Shown piece after piece: positions 1-7,418 of a stretch of 23,213 nucleotides of DNA. The notes under the pieces are model-generated. The model worked only from the letters and a program-made list of their open reading frames with translations. It searched no databases and was not told the origin of the DNA. Origin of the DNA: Lachnospiraceae bacterium (lineage in GTDB: Bacteria; Bacillota; Clostridia; Lachnospirales; Lachnospiraceae); contig VSND01000069.1 in NCBI GenBank assembly GCA_009774145.1, positions 1-23,213 of the forward strand, written 5' to 3'. The translations under genes and the position numbers were made by a program. The first letter of the stretch is position 1, and each line of letters begins with the position of its first letter.

Positions 1-488
1 AAAAAGAAGATTATCCTCTGTTTATCCAATGGGATAAGCGTTGGGGATATGCTTCTTATGGAACCAGCAGTATCGGAATCTCCGGATGCGGACCAACCTG
101 CCTGTCCATGGTGATCTATGGACTGACAGAGAATGAACTTGCCACACCGGACAAGGTTGCACGCTATTCAGAGGAACAGGGCTATTATATTGAAGGGACC
201 GGAACATCCTGGGAATTGATGACCGATGGCGCCGCCGCCTTCGGCGTGACAGGAAGCGAGCTTTCGCTGGATGAAAGTTCCATGAAGCAGGCGCTGGATG
301 CGGGCCATCCGATCATCTGCGCCATGAGAGCAGGTGATTTTACGGCGGCGGGTCATTTTATCATGATTTATGGATATGATAAAAAAGGATTTATCGTAAA
401 CGATCCAAATTCCAGGACAAGGAGTGAAAAGCGCTGGACTTATGAGGAACTGAATGGTCAGATCAAAAATCTGTGGTCTTATCAGTAA
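1..488 (+). CDS. C39-like papain-fold cysteine peptidase, 3' part only
   Basis: The reading frame is open from the window edge (first full codon at position 3) to TAA at 486-488, so the N-terminus lies outside. The visible ~161 residues contain the Peptidase_C39_2 hallmarks: SGCGPTCLSMV with the catalytic Cys near residue 30, AGHFIMIYGY with the catalytic His, and VNDPNSR with the third catalytic position. An internal ATG at 108 lies after the catalytic Cys, so it is not the real start. Members of this family are usually secreted or surface-bound peptidases of Firmicutes with an N-terminal signal or repeat region that cannot be seen here. The substrate is unknown. The gene converges on the recombinase gene with a 46-base gap and no clear terminator. 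The family call is confident, the biological role is not. Confidence 0.85.
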   Translation, partial: KEDYPLFIQWDKRWGYASYGTSSIGISGCGPTCLSMVIYGLTENELATPDKVARYSEEQGYYIEGTGTSWELMTDGAAAFGVTGSELSLDESSMKQALDAGHPIICAMRAGDFTAAGHFIMIYGYDKKGFIVNDPNSRTRSEKRWTYEELNGQIKNLWSYQ

Positions 489-534
489 TTTTGAATCTTC
501 TGGCGATATTTGGAGCAGAAGAGAGGGGAGTGCC

Positions 535-1581
535 TTATTTTTCTCTCAGCTGAACCACCTGAGCAGCTTTTCGTTTGTTTTCTTCCTTCATCGCCGCATA
601 ATGCTTTCTGGTGGTGTTGACATTTTTGTGGCCCAGCACATCGGCAACAAGATAGATATCACCGGTTTCCTGATACAGGGCAGTGCCGTAGGTACTGCGA
701 AGCTTATGCGGCGTAATTTTTTTGGCTGTGGCCGTGGAAGCGTATTTTTTTACAAGACGCTCCACGGACCGGACCGTGATTCTGGTATTTTTCTGAGAAA
801 TAAACAGAGCATTCTCATGTCCAGGCTCCGGTTCCATGGTCAGCCGTTCATCCAGATAATTCCGGAGCATTTCTTCTGCCTCTTCCCCAAAATAAACAAT
901 ATCTTCATTTCCGCCTTTCCGGATAACCCGCATGGCGCCGTTGTCAAAATCCAGATCTGAGATATCCAGTCCTACCAGTTCTGTTACGCGAACGCCTGTT
1001 CCTAATAAAGTAACAACGATCGCCAGATCCCGGAGTTTGTTTTTGTTATGCCATACTTTCTGAGTTTTGGACAGTTTTTCTCCGGATTCAATGTTGTCGA
1101 TCAACTGTGCAACCTCATTGGCATCCATACGGATGATATTTTTTTCCTTGATCCTCGGCACATCCACCACGGACGGCGCATTTTTCTGAATCATTTCCTT
1201 CTTATGAAAATATCCGAAAAAAGTATTCAATGTGGCCAGTTTCCGGGCCTTTCCCTCCGCATGGTTTTGAAAGACCTGTCCATCCTTTTCATAATAAGTA
1301 AGAAAAGACAGATATTCCTCAATATCCACCGGCTGCAGATCATCCAGAACGGAGACTGGAAGCGTACGGATATCCTTGTTCTGAAAGTACGGATTCTCTG
1401 TTTTCAGAAAATAGAAAAAGGTACTTAGATCATAGGCATAGTTCCGTCGGGTGTTCGTCGCTTTTTTGATCTCCATGGCGCGGAAAAAGTATCCGGCAAA
1501 CTCCGGCAGATCTTTTTGAAGTTCACGTATTTTTTTTATGTTAATTAAATCCATCTGTTCGTGGTAGGACAATGCGGGCAT
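535..1581 (-). CDS. Tyrosine-type site-specific recombinase (XerC/D-like integrase)
   Basis: This 348-residue protein has the standard two-part layout. An N-terminal SAM-like core-binding domain (about residues 15-130) is followed by a C-terminal catalytic domain with GTGVRVTELVGLD (first Arg), a beta-hairpin Lys in RKGGNED, HKLRST (His and second Arg), LGHKNVNTTRKHY (His and nucleophilic Tyr). All catalytic residues are present, so the enzyme should be active. I start it at ATG 1581, preceded by AGGAGGAGATATT; the frame stays open to 1674, but that extension would run through the promoter. No excisionase, phage or ICE gene is nearby, so this is an orphan recombinase rather than part of a visible element. 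A chromosomal Xer role, a resolvase role like that of yneB near lexA in Bacillus, or control of a DNA inversion are all possible. Confidence 0.92.
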   Translation of the reverse strand: MPALSYHEQMDLINIKKIRELQKDLPEFAGYFFRAMEIKKATNTRRNYAYDLSTFFYFLKTENPYFQNKDIRTLPVSVLDDLQPVDIEEYLSFLTYYEKDGQVFQNHAEGKARKLATLNTFFGYFHKKEMIQKNAPSVVDVPRIKEKNIIRMDANEVAQLIDNIESGEKLSKTQKVWHNKNKLRDLAIVVTLLGTGVRVTELVGLDISDLDFDNGAMRVIRKGGNEDIVYFGEEAEEMLRNYLDERLTMEPEPGHENALFISQKNTRITVRSVERLVKKYASTATAKKITPHKLRSTYGTALYQETGDIYLVADVLGHKNVNTTRKHYAAMKEENKRKAAQVVQLREK

Positions 1582-1599
1582 AATATCTCCTCCTGACGT

Positions 1600-1635
1600 C
1601 ATCACGTCGTAAAACTGCCATTTTGCGACGTGATG
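1600..1635 (-). promoter_or_regulatory. Perfect inverted repeat in the recombinase 5' leader
   Basis: The arms CATCACGTCG (1600-1609) and CGACGTGATG (1626-1635) are perfect reverse complements. The stem extends inward through a T-G pair and AAAA/TTTT to a 6-base loop. The element starts a few bases after the predicted transcription start of the recombinase mRNA and ends about 18 bases before the start codon. It could be an operator, a 5' mRNA-stabilising hairpin, or a binding site of the recombinase itself. Confidence 0.7.
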
Positions 1636-1645
1636 TTTTGCACTC

Positions 1646-1674
1646 ATTATACCACTCTCCTGCAGGGATGGCAA
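1646..1674 (-). promoter_or_regulatory. Sigma-A promoter of the recombinase gene
   Basis: On the minus strand TTGCCA (1669-1674) and TATAAT (1646-1651) are separated by exactly 17 bases. This is a near-consensus housekeeping promoter and places the start of transcription near 1639, just before the leader hairpin. Confidence 0.8.
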
Positions 1675-1736
1675 GTACTGTTAATGATTTTTCATCTATG
1701 CTGCCTGGAATATCGAAACCGTCGCTGATTTTCTCA

Positions 1737-1766
1737 TTGACGAGTCAAAAGAGAAATTGATATACT
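1737..1766 (+). promoter_or_regulatory. Sigma-A promoter of the ABC-class ATPase gene
   Basis: TTGACG (1737-1742) and TATACT (1761-1766) have an 18-base spacer. The -35 region lies in a small palindrome (TTGAC-GA-GTCAA), so a repressor could bind there. The leader to the start codon is about 90 bases long. Confidence 0.65.
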
Positions 1767-1861
1767 AATGAATAAGCAGCCGCCGAATGGACGTGCCGTC
1801 ATGCCCGCGAGACTCGTTGTCCATGAAATCAAATATTCAGTAAAAAGGAGTATCCAAGACG

Positions 1862-3595
1862 ATGAAAACATCCAGTGAACTGCGCACTTTACTGCGCTCC
1901 ATTGATCATAAAAGCTATCCTGCCTATAAATCTCTGGCAGGTATCTATCAGTTTCCAAAATTTTCCCTGTCCATCGATCATGTACAGGGGGACCCTTTTG
2001 CATCTCCATCCAGTCTTCATGTGGAGATTTCTCACAAAGGAGCCGCATTTCCGGCTTTCTGTTATGAAAAGGACTGCTCTCGCATCGCTCTGCAGGATTT
2101 TCTGACCCGGCAGTTCGCTTCTCAGTTCGAAGAATATAATTTTAAAGCGAAAGGTTCCGGAAAAAGCGGGTTGTTATCTATCTCCCGCTGCGGGCAGGAA
2201 GTGCTGGAACGAAGCGCCTGCCAGATCACAAATACAAAAATCATCGCCCGCTTTCATACAGGTTTTCCGGCTTTCGGGCGGACCATCAACGCAGGAGAAC
2301 TGGAAAAGATCCTGTTTGACTTTCTTCCCAGATGTGTAGAAAACAGTTTCTTTTACGACAAACTGGATAAGAAAAAAGTAGAGGCAGCTATTTTTCTGGC
2401 CGAAGACCAGGAAGCTGTCCGAAAGATTCTGGAGGAAGAAAATCTGACGGCTTTCATTGCCAACGGTTCGATTCTTCCCAGAAAAAGCGGAGTCTCCGAC
2501 CTGCCCATGAAAGACAGCGTGCCCTTTTGCTCTCCCGCTTCCATGGAACGCACCTTTACGTTACCTCATAAAGGAACCATCAGCGGAATGGCCATTCCCC
2601 GCGGAATCACACTGATTGTGGGAGGCGGTTATCATGGGAAATCAACCCTTCTGGAAGCCTTGCAGACCGGAGTCTATAACCATATTGCAGGGGACGGACG
2701 GGAATATGTAATTACGGATAATACGGCAGTTAAACTGCGCGCCGAAGACGGCCGGTCGATCCGAAACGTGGACATCTCTCTTTTTATCAACGACCTGCCC
2801 AATAAAAAAGACACCACTTCTTTCTCCACACCGGATGCCAGCGGAAGTACTTCTCAGGCGGCAGGCGTCATCGAACATATGGAAGCAGGTTCCCGCCTGT
2901 TTTTAATCGATGAGGACACTTCTGCTACCAACTTTATGCTTCGGGACGACTTCATGCAGCAGGTAATCAGCCGTGAAAAAGAACCGATCACTCCGTTTCT
3001 GGAGCGTGCCAGAGACCTGTATGAGCAGGAAGGCATCTCTACGATTCTGGTGGCGGGAAGCTCCGGTGCTTTCTTTTATATCGCGGACAAAATTTTACAG
3101 ATGGACTGCTATCATCCGATTGATATTACCGATCATGTAAAATCGCTCTGCGGAGAACATACCGCTCCTCGGATTCAGGCGCCCGGTTTTAAAATTCCGG
3201 ACTTTCAACGGACATTTCCAGTCTATAACTGCAGTAAACACCGAAGCGGCAGGGATTACAGGGGAAATCGCTCAGACAGCGGTAATCGCCATGAACACAT
3301 GAAAGTAAAAACATTTGGACGTGATTCTTTTTCTCTGAACAAAGAAACCGTTGACCTTCACTATGTAGAGCAACTTTCAGATTCAGAGCAGACCAGTGCA
3401 CTGGCGCATCTGCTGCGTTATGCGTTGGAACAGGTGATAGACGGAAAACGCACCGTCAGACAGATTGTACAGATTCTCTGTGACATTCTGGAGAGAAAAG
3501 GATGGGAACCATTCTGCGGTTCCTGCATTCCCTGCGGTCTGGCGAAACCGCGCAGGCAGGAAATCTTCGCCTGCCTGAATCGATTTCGCGGGTGA
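1862..3595 (+). CDS. ABC-class P-loop ATPase of the COG3044 / MRB1590 type
   Basis: This 577-residue soluble protein has an N-terminal domain of about 240 residues and then one ABC-type nucleotide-binding domain. The Walker A is GGGYHGKST (about 254-262), the signature-like segment is SGSTSQAA (about 326-333) and the Walker B is LFLIDED (about 346-352) followed by TSATNF. The C-terminal part resembles the cap domain of the trypanosomal RNA-binding homologue MRB1590. There are no membrane segments and no partner permease, so this is not a transporter; members are described as predicted ATPases of the ABC class, with RNA or other nucleic-acid binding proposed. The start at ATG 1862 has AAAGGAG 11 bases upstream. 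The cluster CGSCIPCG near the C-terminus could be a metal site. It is divergent from the recombinase and convergent with the motor-like pair. Confidence 0.85.
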   Translation: MKTSSELRTLLRSIDHKSYPAYKSLAGIYQFPKFSLSIDHVQGDPFASPSSLHVEISHKGAAFPAFCYEKDCSRIALQDFLTRQFASQFEEYNFKAKGSGKSGLLSISRCGQEVLERSACQITNTKIIARFHTGFPAFGRTINAGELEKILFDFLPRCVENSFFYDKLDKKKVEAAIFLAEDQEAVRKILEEENLTAFIANGSILPRKSGVSDLPMKDSVPFCSPASMERTFTLPHKGTISGMAIPRGITLIVGGGYHGKSTLLEALQTGVYNHIAGDGREYVITDNTAVKLRAEDGRSIRNVDISLFINDLPNKKDTTSFSTPDASGSTSQAAGVIEHMEAGSRLFLIDEDTSATNFMLRDDFMQQVISREKEPITPFLERARDLYEQEGISTILVAGSSGAFFYIADKILQMDCYHPIDITDHVKSLCGEHTAPRIQAPGFKIPDFQRTFPVYNCSKHRSGRDYRGNRSDSGNRHEHMKVKTFGRDSFSLNKETVDLHYVEQLSDSEQTSALAHLLRYALEQVIDGKRTVRQIVQILCDILERKGWEPFCGSCIPCGLAKPRRQEIFACLNRFRG

Positions 3596-3637
3596 TGATG
3601 GAGCCCGCCGGATTGCTCCCATTGAAAACAGCCGGCT

Positions 3638-4546
3638 TTATTCCTGATTCAGCACTTCCGTGATCTTATTGATCATCTCCTCTTCTTTTAACCGGAACTT
3701 GATCTCCACGCGTCTGGAAGCAGCCATATCAACCTCTGTAGAATTTGTCTGGTAGATAGGGCTGCTGAAAGACCGGCCGTTGACGGTCAGTACACTTTGC
3801 AGCTGCTCAATCTGGTCCTTTGTCAGTCCGTTCGCTTCATCCAGACAAAATCTTGCCACAGAATTCGCGCGGTTATAAGATAAGGTCATATTGCTTTCAT
3901 AACCGCCGTCCGTATCTGTATGTCCTTCTATGATAATCTCGGCAAGATAAGGCCGAAAGTTGCTCTGCAGAAGAACCCCAAGATACATGGGAATGATTTC
4001 CTTCAGAGTATCCCTGCTCTCTGCTGTCAGCGTCGCACTGTTATAACGGAACAGCACATCTGATGAAAATGTAATGGAACCCGTCTGTGCATCTACCTTC
4101 ATGGAAGAATTGCTGAAGCGCGTCTGCAGCTCTCCGATAATATCCGTCCGGATGCCGACGATATCCCGCAGTTCACTTTTTGCAGCGCTCAGTTCTGCAC
4201 GCGCTTCATCAATCTCCAGATAAGCAGCATCCAGCTCCTCCTGTGTCATGGTTGCCTTTGCATAAGCCTCTTCCAGTTCTTTTAACGAATTCCGAAGTTC
4301 CTCTTCGGAAGCTTCCAGGTCGGCCTTTGAAGTCTCCAGGTCAGCTCTGGAAGCTTCCAGCTCTGTTTTTGTTGCATTCAGCTGAAGCTGTGCCTCTTCC
4401 AGATCCGTCCTCTTCTGTTTGTAAATGGCCAGAGTAATCGCTATGATCAGGATGAAGATCAGCAGCAATGCGGCCATCATATCCGAATACGACTGCCAGT
4501 AACCGGGTTCTGCAAATACAGCCTTTGTCTTTTTTTTATTTTTCAT
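3638..4546 (-). CDS. MotB/OmpA-like stator subunit with periplasmic-side coiled coil (ZorB-like)
   Basis: The 302-residue protein starts with a short basic cytoplasmic tail. One membrane helix follows at about 20-42, opening with YSDMMAALLLIF; Asp22 sits where MotB and ZorB carry the ion-conducting aspartate. A Glu/Ala/Leu-rich coiled coil spans about 43-145. The C-terminal OmpA/MotB peptidoglycan-binding domain (about 155-285) has EGHTDTDGG and LSYNRANSVARF. The start codon lies inside the 3' end of the upstream MotA-like gene (11-base overlap), which implies translational coupling and a fixed-stoichiometry complex. The coiled coil carries three near-identical 7-residue repeats. It is longer than flagellar MotB in the linker region, and no flagellar genes are present, so an ion-driven motor outside the flagellum, as in Zorya, is the better comparison. 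Confidence 0.85.
   Translation of the reverse strand: MKNKKKTKAVFAEPGYWQSYSDMMAALLLIFILIIAITLAIYKQKRTDLEEAQLQLNATKTELEASRADLETSKADLEASEEELRNSLKELEEAYAKATMTQEELDAAYLEIDEARAELSAAKSELRDIVGIRTDIIGELQTRFSNSSMKVDAQTGSITFSSDVLFRYNSATLTAESRDTLKEIIPMYLGVLLQSNFRPYLAEIIIEGHTDTDGGYESNMTLSYNRANSVARFCLDEANGLTKDQIEQLQSVLTVNGRSFSSPIYQTNSTEVDMAASRRVEIKFRLKEEEMINKITEVLNQE
4308..4370 (-). repeat. Three 21-base tandem repeats inside the coiled coil
   Basis: Copies at 4308-4328, 4329-4349 and 4350-4370 each begin GAAG(C/T)(T/C)TCCAG on the plus strand. They encode heptads of the ETSKADL / EASRADL type, so unit number can change without breaking the frame or the coiled-coil register. Confidence 0.75.
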
Positions 4547-5666
4547 ACAACTCCCTCATCTGATGAAACGTATATAATTCGCTGCTCAGGCTGTCACAGG
4601 TATCCGAAAGCTTCTCTTCTATCTCCCGCTGCCGCTCCAGAGCAAGATTCATGGTATCATTCATCGTATGGCTTGCTTCCAGAAGAAGACGGGTGCTCTC
4701 TTCCAGACGCTGAAAATTCCGTGCATAAGTTCCCTGTGCCTCACATGCCTGATTCAGGGATCTTCCGATCTTTTCAAAATCAGTTCCCATGGTACTGGAC
4801 AGCCGATCCATAAACTGATCGATCATCAGTTCCATGCCCTTTGTCTGTTCCCTGGCATTTCCGCGCATGAGTTCCATAATCGTCTTAAGAAAATTCGCCA
4901 TATTTGACTGGTAGATCAGCATGGCGCTTGTATTTTCATCCCTGTTGCTGACAGGCGGGGCCACACATTCGTGAAAGGTTGATAAAAAGTCCTGCAGCTT
5001 CTCATATGCGTCAGACATCAGACTCCGGTATACAAAGGTAAAAATCAGAGAAAAGAAAATACCATAAACGGAAGTATGAAAAGCCACCTTCATACCATCA
5101 AGCAGAGGAGCGATGTTATCGGATATGGTAAAGATATCATTTCCCGAAAAGGAACTCATTCCCATACTGAGACCGAGAAAGGTTCCAAGGATACCAAGTC
5201 CGGTAAGAGTTCCGGACACAGCCGAATTAAAATAGGTCATCCCGGCCTGATCCAGTAATTCCTCATTTATGTACTCTTCGATCGGGCACTCTTCTGTAAC
5301 AAGCCCTTTGGAACTGGTATGTGCCTGAATGCGTTTCTGATATTTTCCAAACTGCATATTTAATGCAGGACTTGGAAACAGATCCCGCTTCTGGCGGTAT
5401 TCCTGCCACAGATTTTTCTGCGTTGCACTGTAGCGGTCCCGTATCTCCTCTTCTGCAAACACCAGTGAATCCGTAACATGATTCAGCCGTGCAAAGCTCA
5501 CAAATGATACACAGAACAGAATACCGATCACCAGCAGAAATCCCACATTGATCAGCAGATTGCTCATGGATACGGTAGTTCCTGTAAATACACCGTTTAT
5601 GTACAGAATAAATCCAAATATCAGAATATACAGGAATGCCAAAATATAATATAGTTTGTTTTTCAT
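4536..5666 (-). CDS. MotA/TolQ/ExbB-like ion channel subunit (ZorA-like)
   Basis: The 376-residue protein has membrane helices at about 5-23, 35-57, 149-170 and 193-214, with a cytoplasmic stretch of about 90 residues between the second and third. The third helix reads TGLGILGTFLGL, the conserved MotA/ExbB/ZorA segment. A helical cytoplasmic tail of about 160 residues follows the fourth helix and is rich in predicted coiled coil; MotA lacks such a tail, whereas ZorA has a longer one. The RBS AAGGAGG precedes ATG 5666. With its overlapping partner it should form a proton- or sodium-driven stator anchored to peptidoglycan. The generic MotA/ExbB assignment is strong. The ZorA comparison rests on architecture, and the cytoplasmic effector, if any, is not encoded next to it. 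Confidence 0.83.
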   Translation of the reverse strand: MKNKLYYILAFLYILIFGFILYINGVFTGTTVSMSNLLINVGFLLVIGILFCVSFVSFARLNHVTDSLVFAEEEIRDRYSATQKNLWQEYRQKRDLFPSPALNMQFGKYQKRIQAHTSSKGLVTEECPIEEYINEELLDQAGMTYFNSAVSGTLTGLGILGTFLGLSMGMSSFSGNDIFTISDNIAPLLDGMKVAFHTSVYGIFFSLIFTFVYRSLMSDAYEKLQDFLSTFHECVAPPVSNRDENTSAMLIYQSNMANFLKTIMELMRGNAREQTKGMELMIDQFMDRLSSTMGTDFEKIGRSLNQACEAQGTYARNFQRLEESTRLLLEASHTMNDTMNLALERQREIEEKLSDTCDSLSSELYTFHQMRELYEK

Positions 5667-5695
5667 GATGGACCTCCTTCTTATGCCATATATTC

Positions 5696-5724
5696 AATCT
5701 ATCACATTTTTTGAAAACCTACAA
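5696..5724 (-). promoter_or_regulatory. Possible promoter of the motor-like pair
   Basis: On the minus strand TTGTAG (5719-5724) and TAGATT (5696-5701) are 17 bases apart, about 30 bases before the start codon. Both hexamers are two changes from consensus. Read-through from the LysM gene is an alternative, as no strong terminator lies between them. Confidence 0.45.
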
Positions 5725-5790
5725 GAAACCGCAGGCAATCTTAAATGAATCTTTATGATTTCTTAAAAAAAGAAGTCCGTATTTTCAAAA

Positions 5791-6177
5791 TTACCGTGGT
5801 TTTTCTGCGTAGTAAGGAACAATGAGCCTCTTCCCTGCCGTCAGACGGCTGTCCGTCATATGATTCATACGCATGACTTCCAGAATATATTCCTGTCGGT
5901 TCTTATAATGTTCATCATCCATATATTCATCCGCAATCGACCATAAGGTGTCGCCTTTCCGGATCTGGATATTGGTATAATACTTATGCATCTGTTCTGC
6001 CTCTGTCTCTTCTGCTCTGGCAAGAAGCGTTCCAAAGACAACCCCCATACAGAACATCACAATCAGGGTCAGGCAGAAAATCAATATGCGTTTCCTCATG
6101 GTGTTCTGCTCCTTCAGGGTCTGTTCTCTTCTTGCTTTTCTGAATTCTTCCCTTGTCATTGTTCCTTCTGCATACAT
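5791..6177 (-). CDS. SOS-controlled LysM membrane protein, probable YneA-type cell-division inhibitor
   Basis: This is a 128-residue protein. ATG 6177 is chosen because AAGGAGG lies 10 bases upstream; the frame continues upstream but through the promoter. A charged N-terminal cytoplasmic stretch (1-27) is followed by one membrane helix (about 28-50) and an external LysM domain (about 66-122) beginning NIQIRKGDTLWSIADEYM and ending AGKRLIVPYY. This is the architecture of Bacillus YneA, a short-lived peptidoglycan-binding protein that delays septation after DNA damage. Two Gram-positive SOS boxes sit in and just after its promoter, and a third lies further upstream, so LexA control is well supported. 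The usual divergent lexA neighbour is absent here. Identity as a division inhibitor is inferred from architecture and regulation. Confidence 0.85.
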   Translation of the reverse strand: MYAEGTMTREEFRKARREQTLKEQNTMRKRILIFCLTLIVMFCMGVVFGTLLARAEETEAEQMHKYYTNIQIRKGDTLWSIADEYMDDEHYKNRQEYILEVMRMNHMTDSRLTAGKRLIVPYYAEKPR

Positions 6178-6198
6178 ATCACTTATTCCTCCTTGGCG

Positions 6199-6249
6199 CG
6201 AACGTTTGTTCTGTAACTTTATTATACATATCGAACATTTGTTTGTCAA
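6199..6249 (-). promoter_or_regulatory. LexA-controlled promoter with two SOS boxes
   Basis: On the minus strand TTGACA (6244-6249) and TATAAT (6221-6226) are exactly 17 bases apart, a full-consensus promoter. SOS box CGAACATTTGTTTG (6232-6245) lies in the spacer and -35 region. A second box CGAACGTTTGTTCT (6199-6212) lies over the start of transcription. Both fit the Gram-positive LexA consensus CGAAC-N4-GTTCG with one or two changes. Confidence 0.9.
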
Positions 6250-6258
6250 TAGAAAAAT

Positions 6259-6272
6259 CGAAAGTCTGTTCG
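6259..6272 (+). promoter_or_regulatory. Third SOS box
   Basis: CGAAAGTCTGTTCG differs at one position of the two half-sites from CGAAC-N4-GTTCG. It lies upstream of the LysM promoter, where it would normally serve a divergent promoter such as that of lexA; what follows now is the truncated alanine dehydrogenase. Confidence 0.7.
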
Positions 6273-6303
6273 AATTCTGCGGCGCACGGTTCGAAAAAAG
6301 CCA

Positions 6304-7338
6304 TTTGAAGATCAGGCATATGAGGCGGCAGGCGCAGTCCTGGCAGATACGGCGGAAGAGATCTACGGCAGCTGCGAGCTGGTGGCCAAAGTGAAGGAAT
6401 TTGAACCGTCAGAATATGATCTGCTGAGAGAAGGTCAGATCGTCTTTACCTGTATTCATCCGGCGGCTCACCCGGAAGAGGTACAGGCGCTTCTGGATAA
6501 AAAGGTCATCGCATTTACGGCAGAAGACTCTCACCGCTACGGCTCGCCCAACTGTGAAGCGGCAGGAAAACAGGGCGCGCTCTTTGGTCTGGAATCCATG
6601 CTGACCATCAACGGCGGCAAGGGCAAGTTTGTCAGCGGGCTGGGCGGCGCTCCCGGCATGAAGGTGATGATCCTGGGCGGCGGCACCGTGGGACAGGCGG
6701 CCCTGTCCGTGCTTCACGCCCTCGGCGCATGGTGTACGGTTATGGATATCAACATCGGAACACTGCGTTCCATCAGCCGGCAGTATCAGGAACAGGTCAA
6801 TACCATGATCTCCACAAAGGAAAATATCAGAAAACTTCTGCCGGAGACCGATCTGGTATTAAACTGTGTCAAATGGCCCAAGGGCTGCAGGGATTATCTC
6901 ATCGACCGTCCCATGCTGAAACTGATGGAAAAAGGATCCGTTATCGTGGATATCAGCAATGACGATCAGGGCGCCATTGAATCCTTCCACGAAACAACCC
7001 ATGAGAATCCCCGTTACATAGAAGAAGGCATTGTTCACTACTGTGTGGGAAATATTCCCGGAGCCATCGCCCATTCCACTTCCATCGCCTATGCGGCATC
7101 CGTACTGCCCCACTTCCGCAGTCTGGCAGCATACGGTGTGGCAGAAGCATGTGCCCGGGACGGCTATTTAAGAAGAAGCCTGACGGCTTATAAAGGGTAC
7201 CTGACCCACGAAGAAACCAGTGCATTACAGAACCGTCCATGGATCCGCCCGGAGGAGATTCTGAAGATCACAGAGAAAGATCCGGATCCGGCTCCTCCCG
7301 CTACCGTGACCCGTTCTGACCATTATATCAGGCTGTAG
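6304..7338 (+). pseudogene. ald: Alanine dehydrogenase lacking its N-terminus
   Basis: Homology to NAD-dependent alanine dehydrogenase runs in one open frame from about 6304 (FEDQAYEAAGAVLADTAEEI) to TAG at 7338. The retained parts include the KVKE lysine, the FTCIHPAAHPE histidine, the Rossmann motif GGGTVGQAAL and the C-terminal LTHEETSALQNRPW block. Missing are roughly the first 50 residues, which in this family contain the KEIKNNE-(F/Y)RV substrate-binding arginine. Upstream of 6304 the frame has no ATG, GTG or TTG before its stop at 6250-6252, and the first possible start (GTG 6382) has no ribosome binding site. The gene is therefore broken at its 5' end, either by a genomic deletion or by a misassembly. 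Otherwise it would feed the following antiporter gene as an operon. Confidence 0.8.
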
Positions 7339-7418
7339 TGCTGCAGACTGACAGAGCTATCCGCTGACACCGGAGCCCTCTGAATGCAAACCATTTACAA
7401 GAAGGAGGACTTTCAGAC

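Noticed and set aside
1740..1817. Possible invertible promoter flanked by ACGAGTC / GACTCGT next to a recombinase
   Set aside because: The repeats are only 7 bases, within chance expectation for 80 bases. Known invertase sites are longer. The promoter lies properly oriented for the ATPase gene.
535..5666. A complete Zorya system
   Set aside because: Only ZorA/ZorB-like proteins are present. There is no ZorC, no SNF2-like ZorD and no HNH ZorE, and the ABC ATPase is of a different family.
6382..7338. Alanine dehydrogenase as an intact gene starting at GTG 6382
   Set aside because: Homology clearly extends upstream to about 6304, the GTG has no ribosome binding site, and the product would lack about 75 N-terminal residues.
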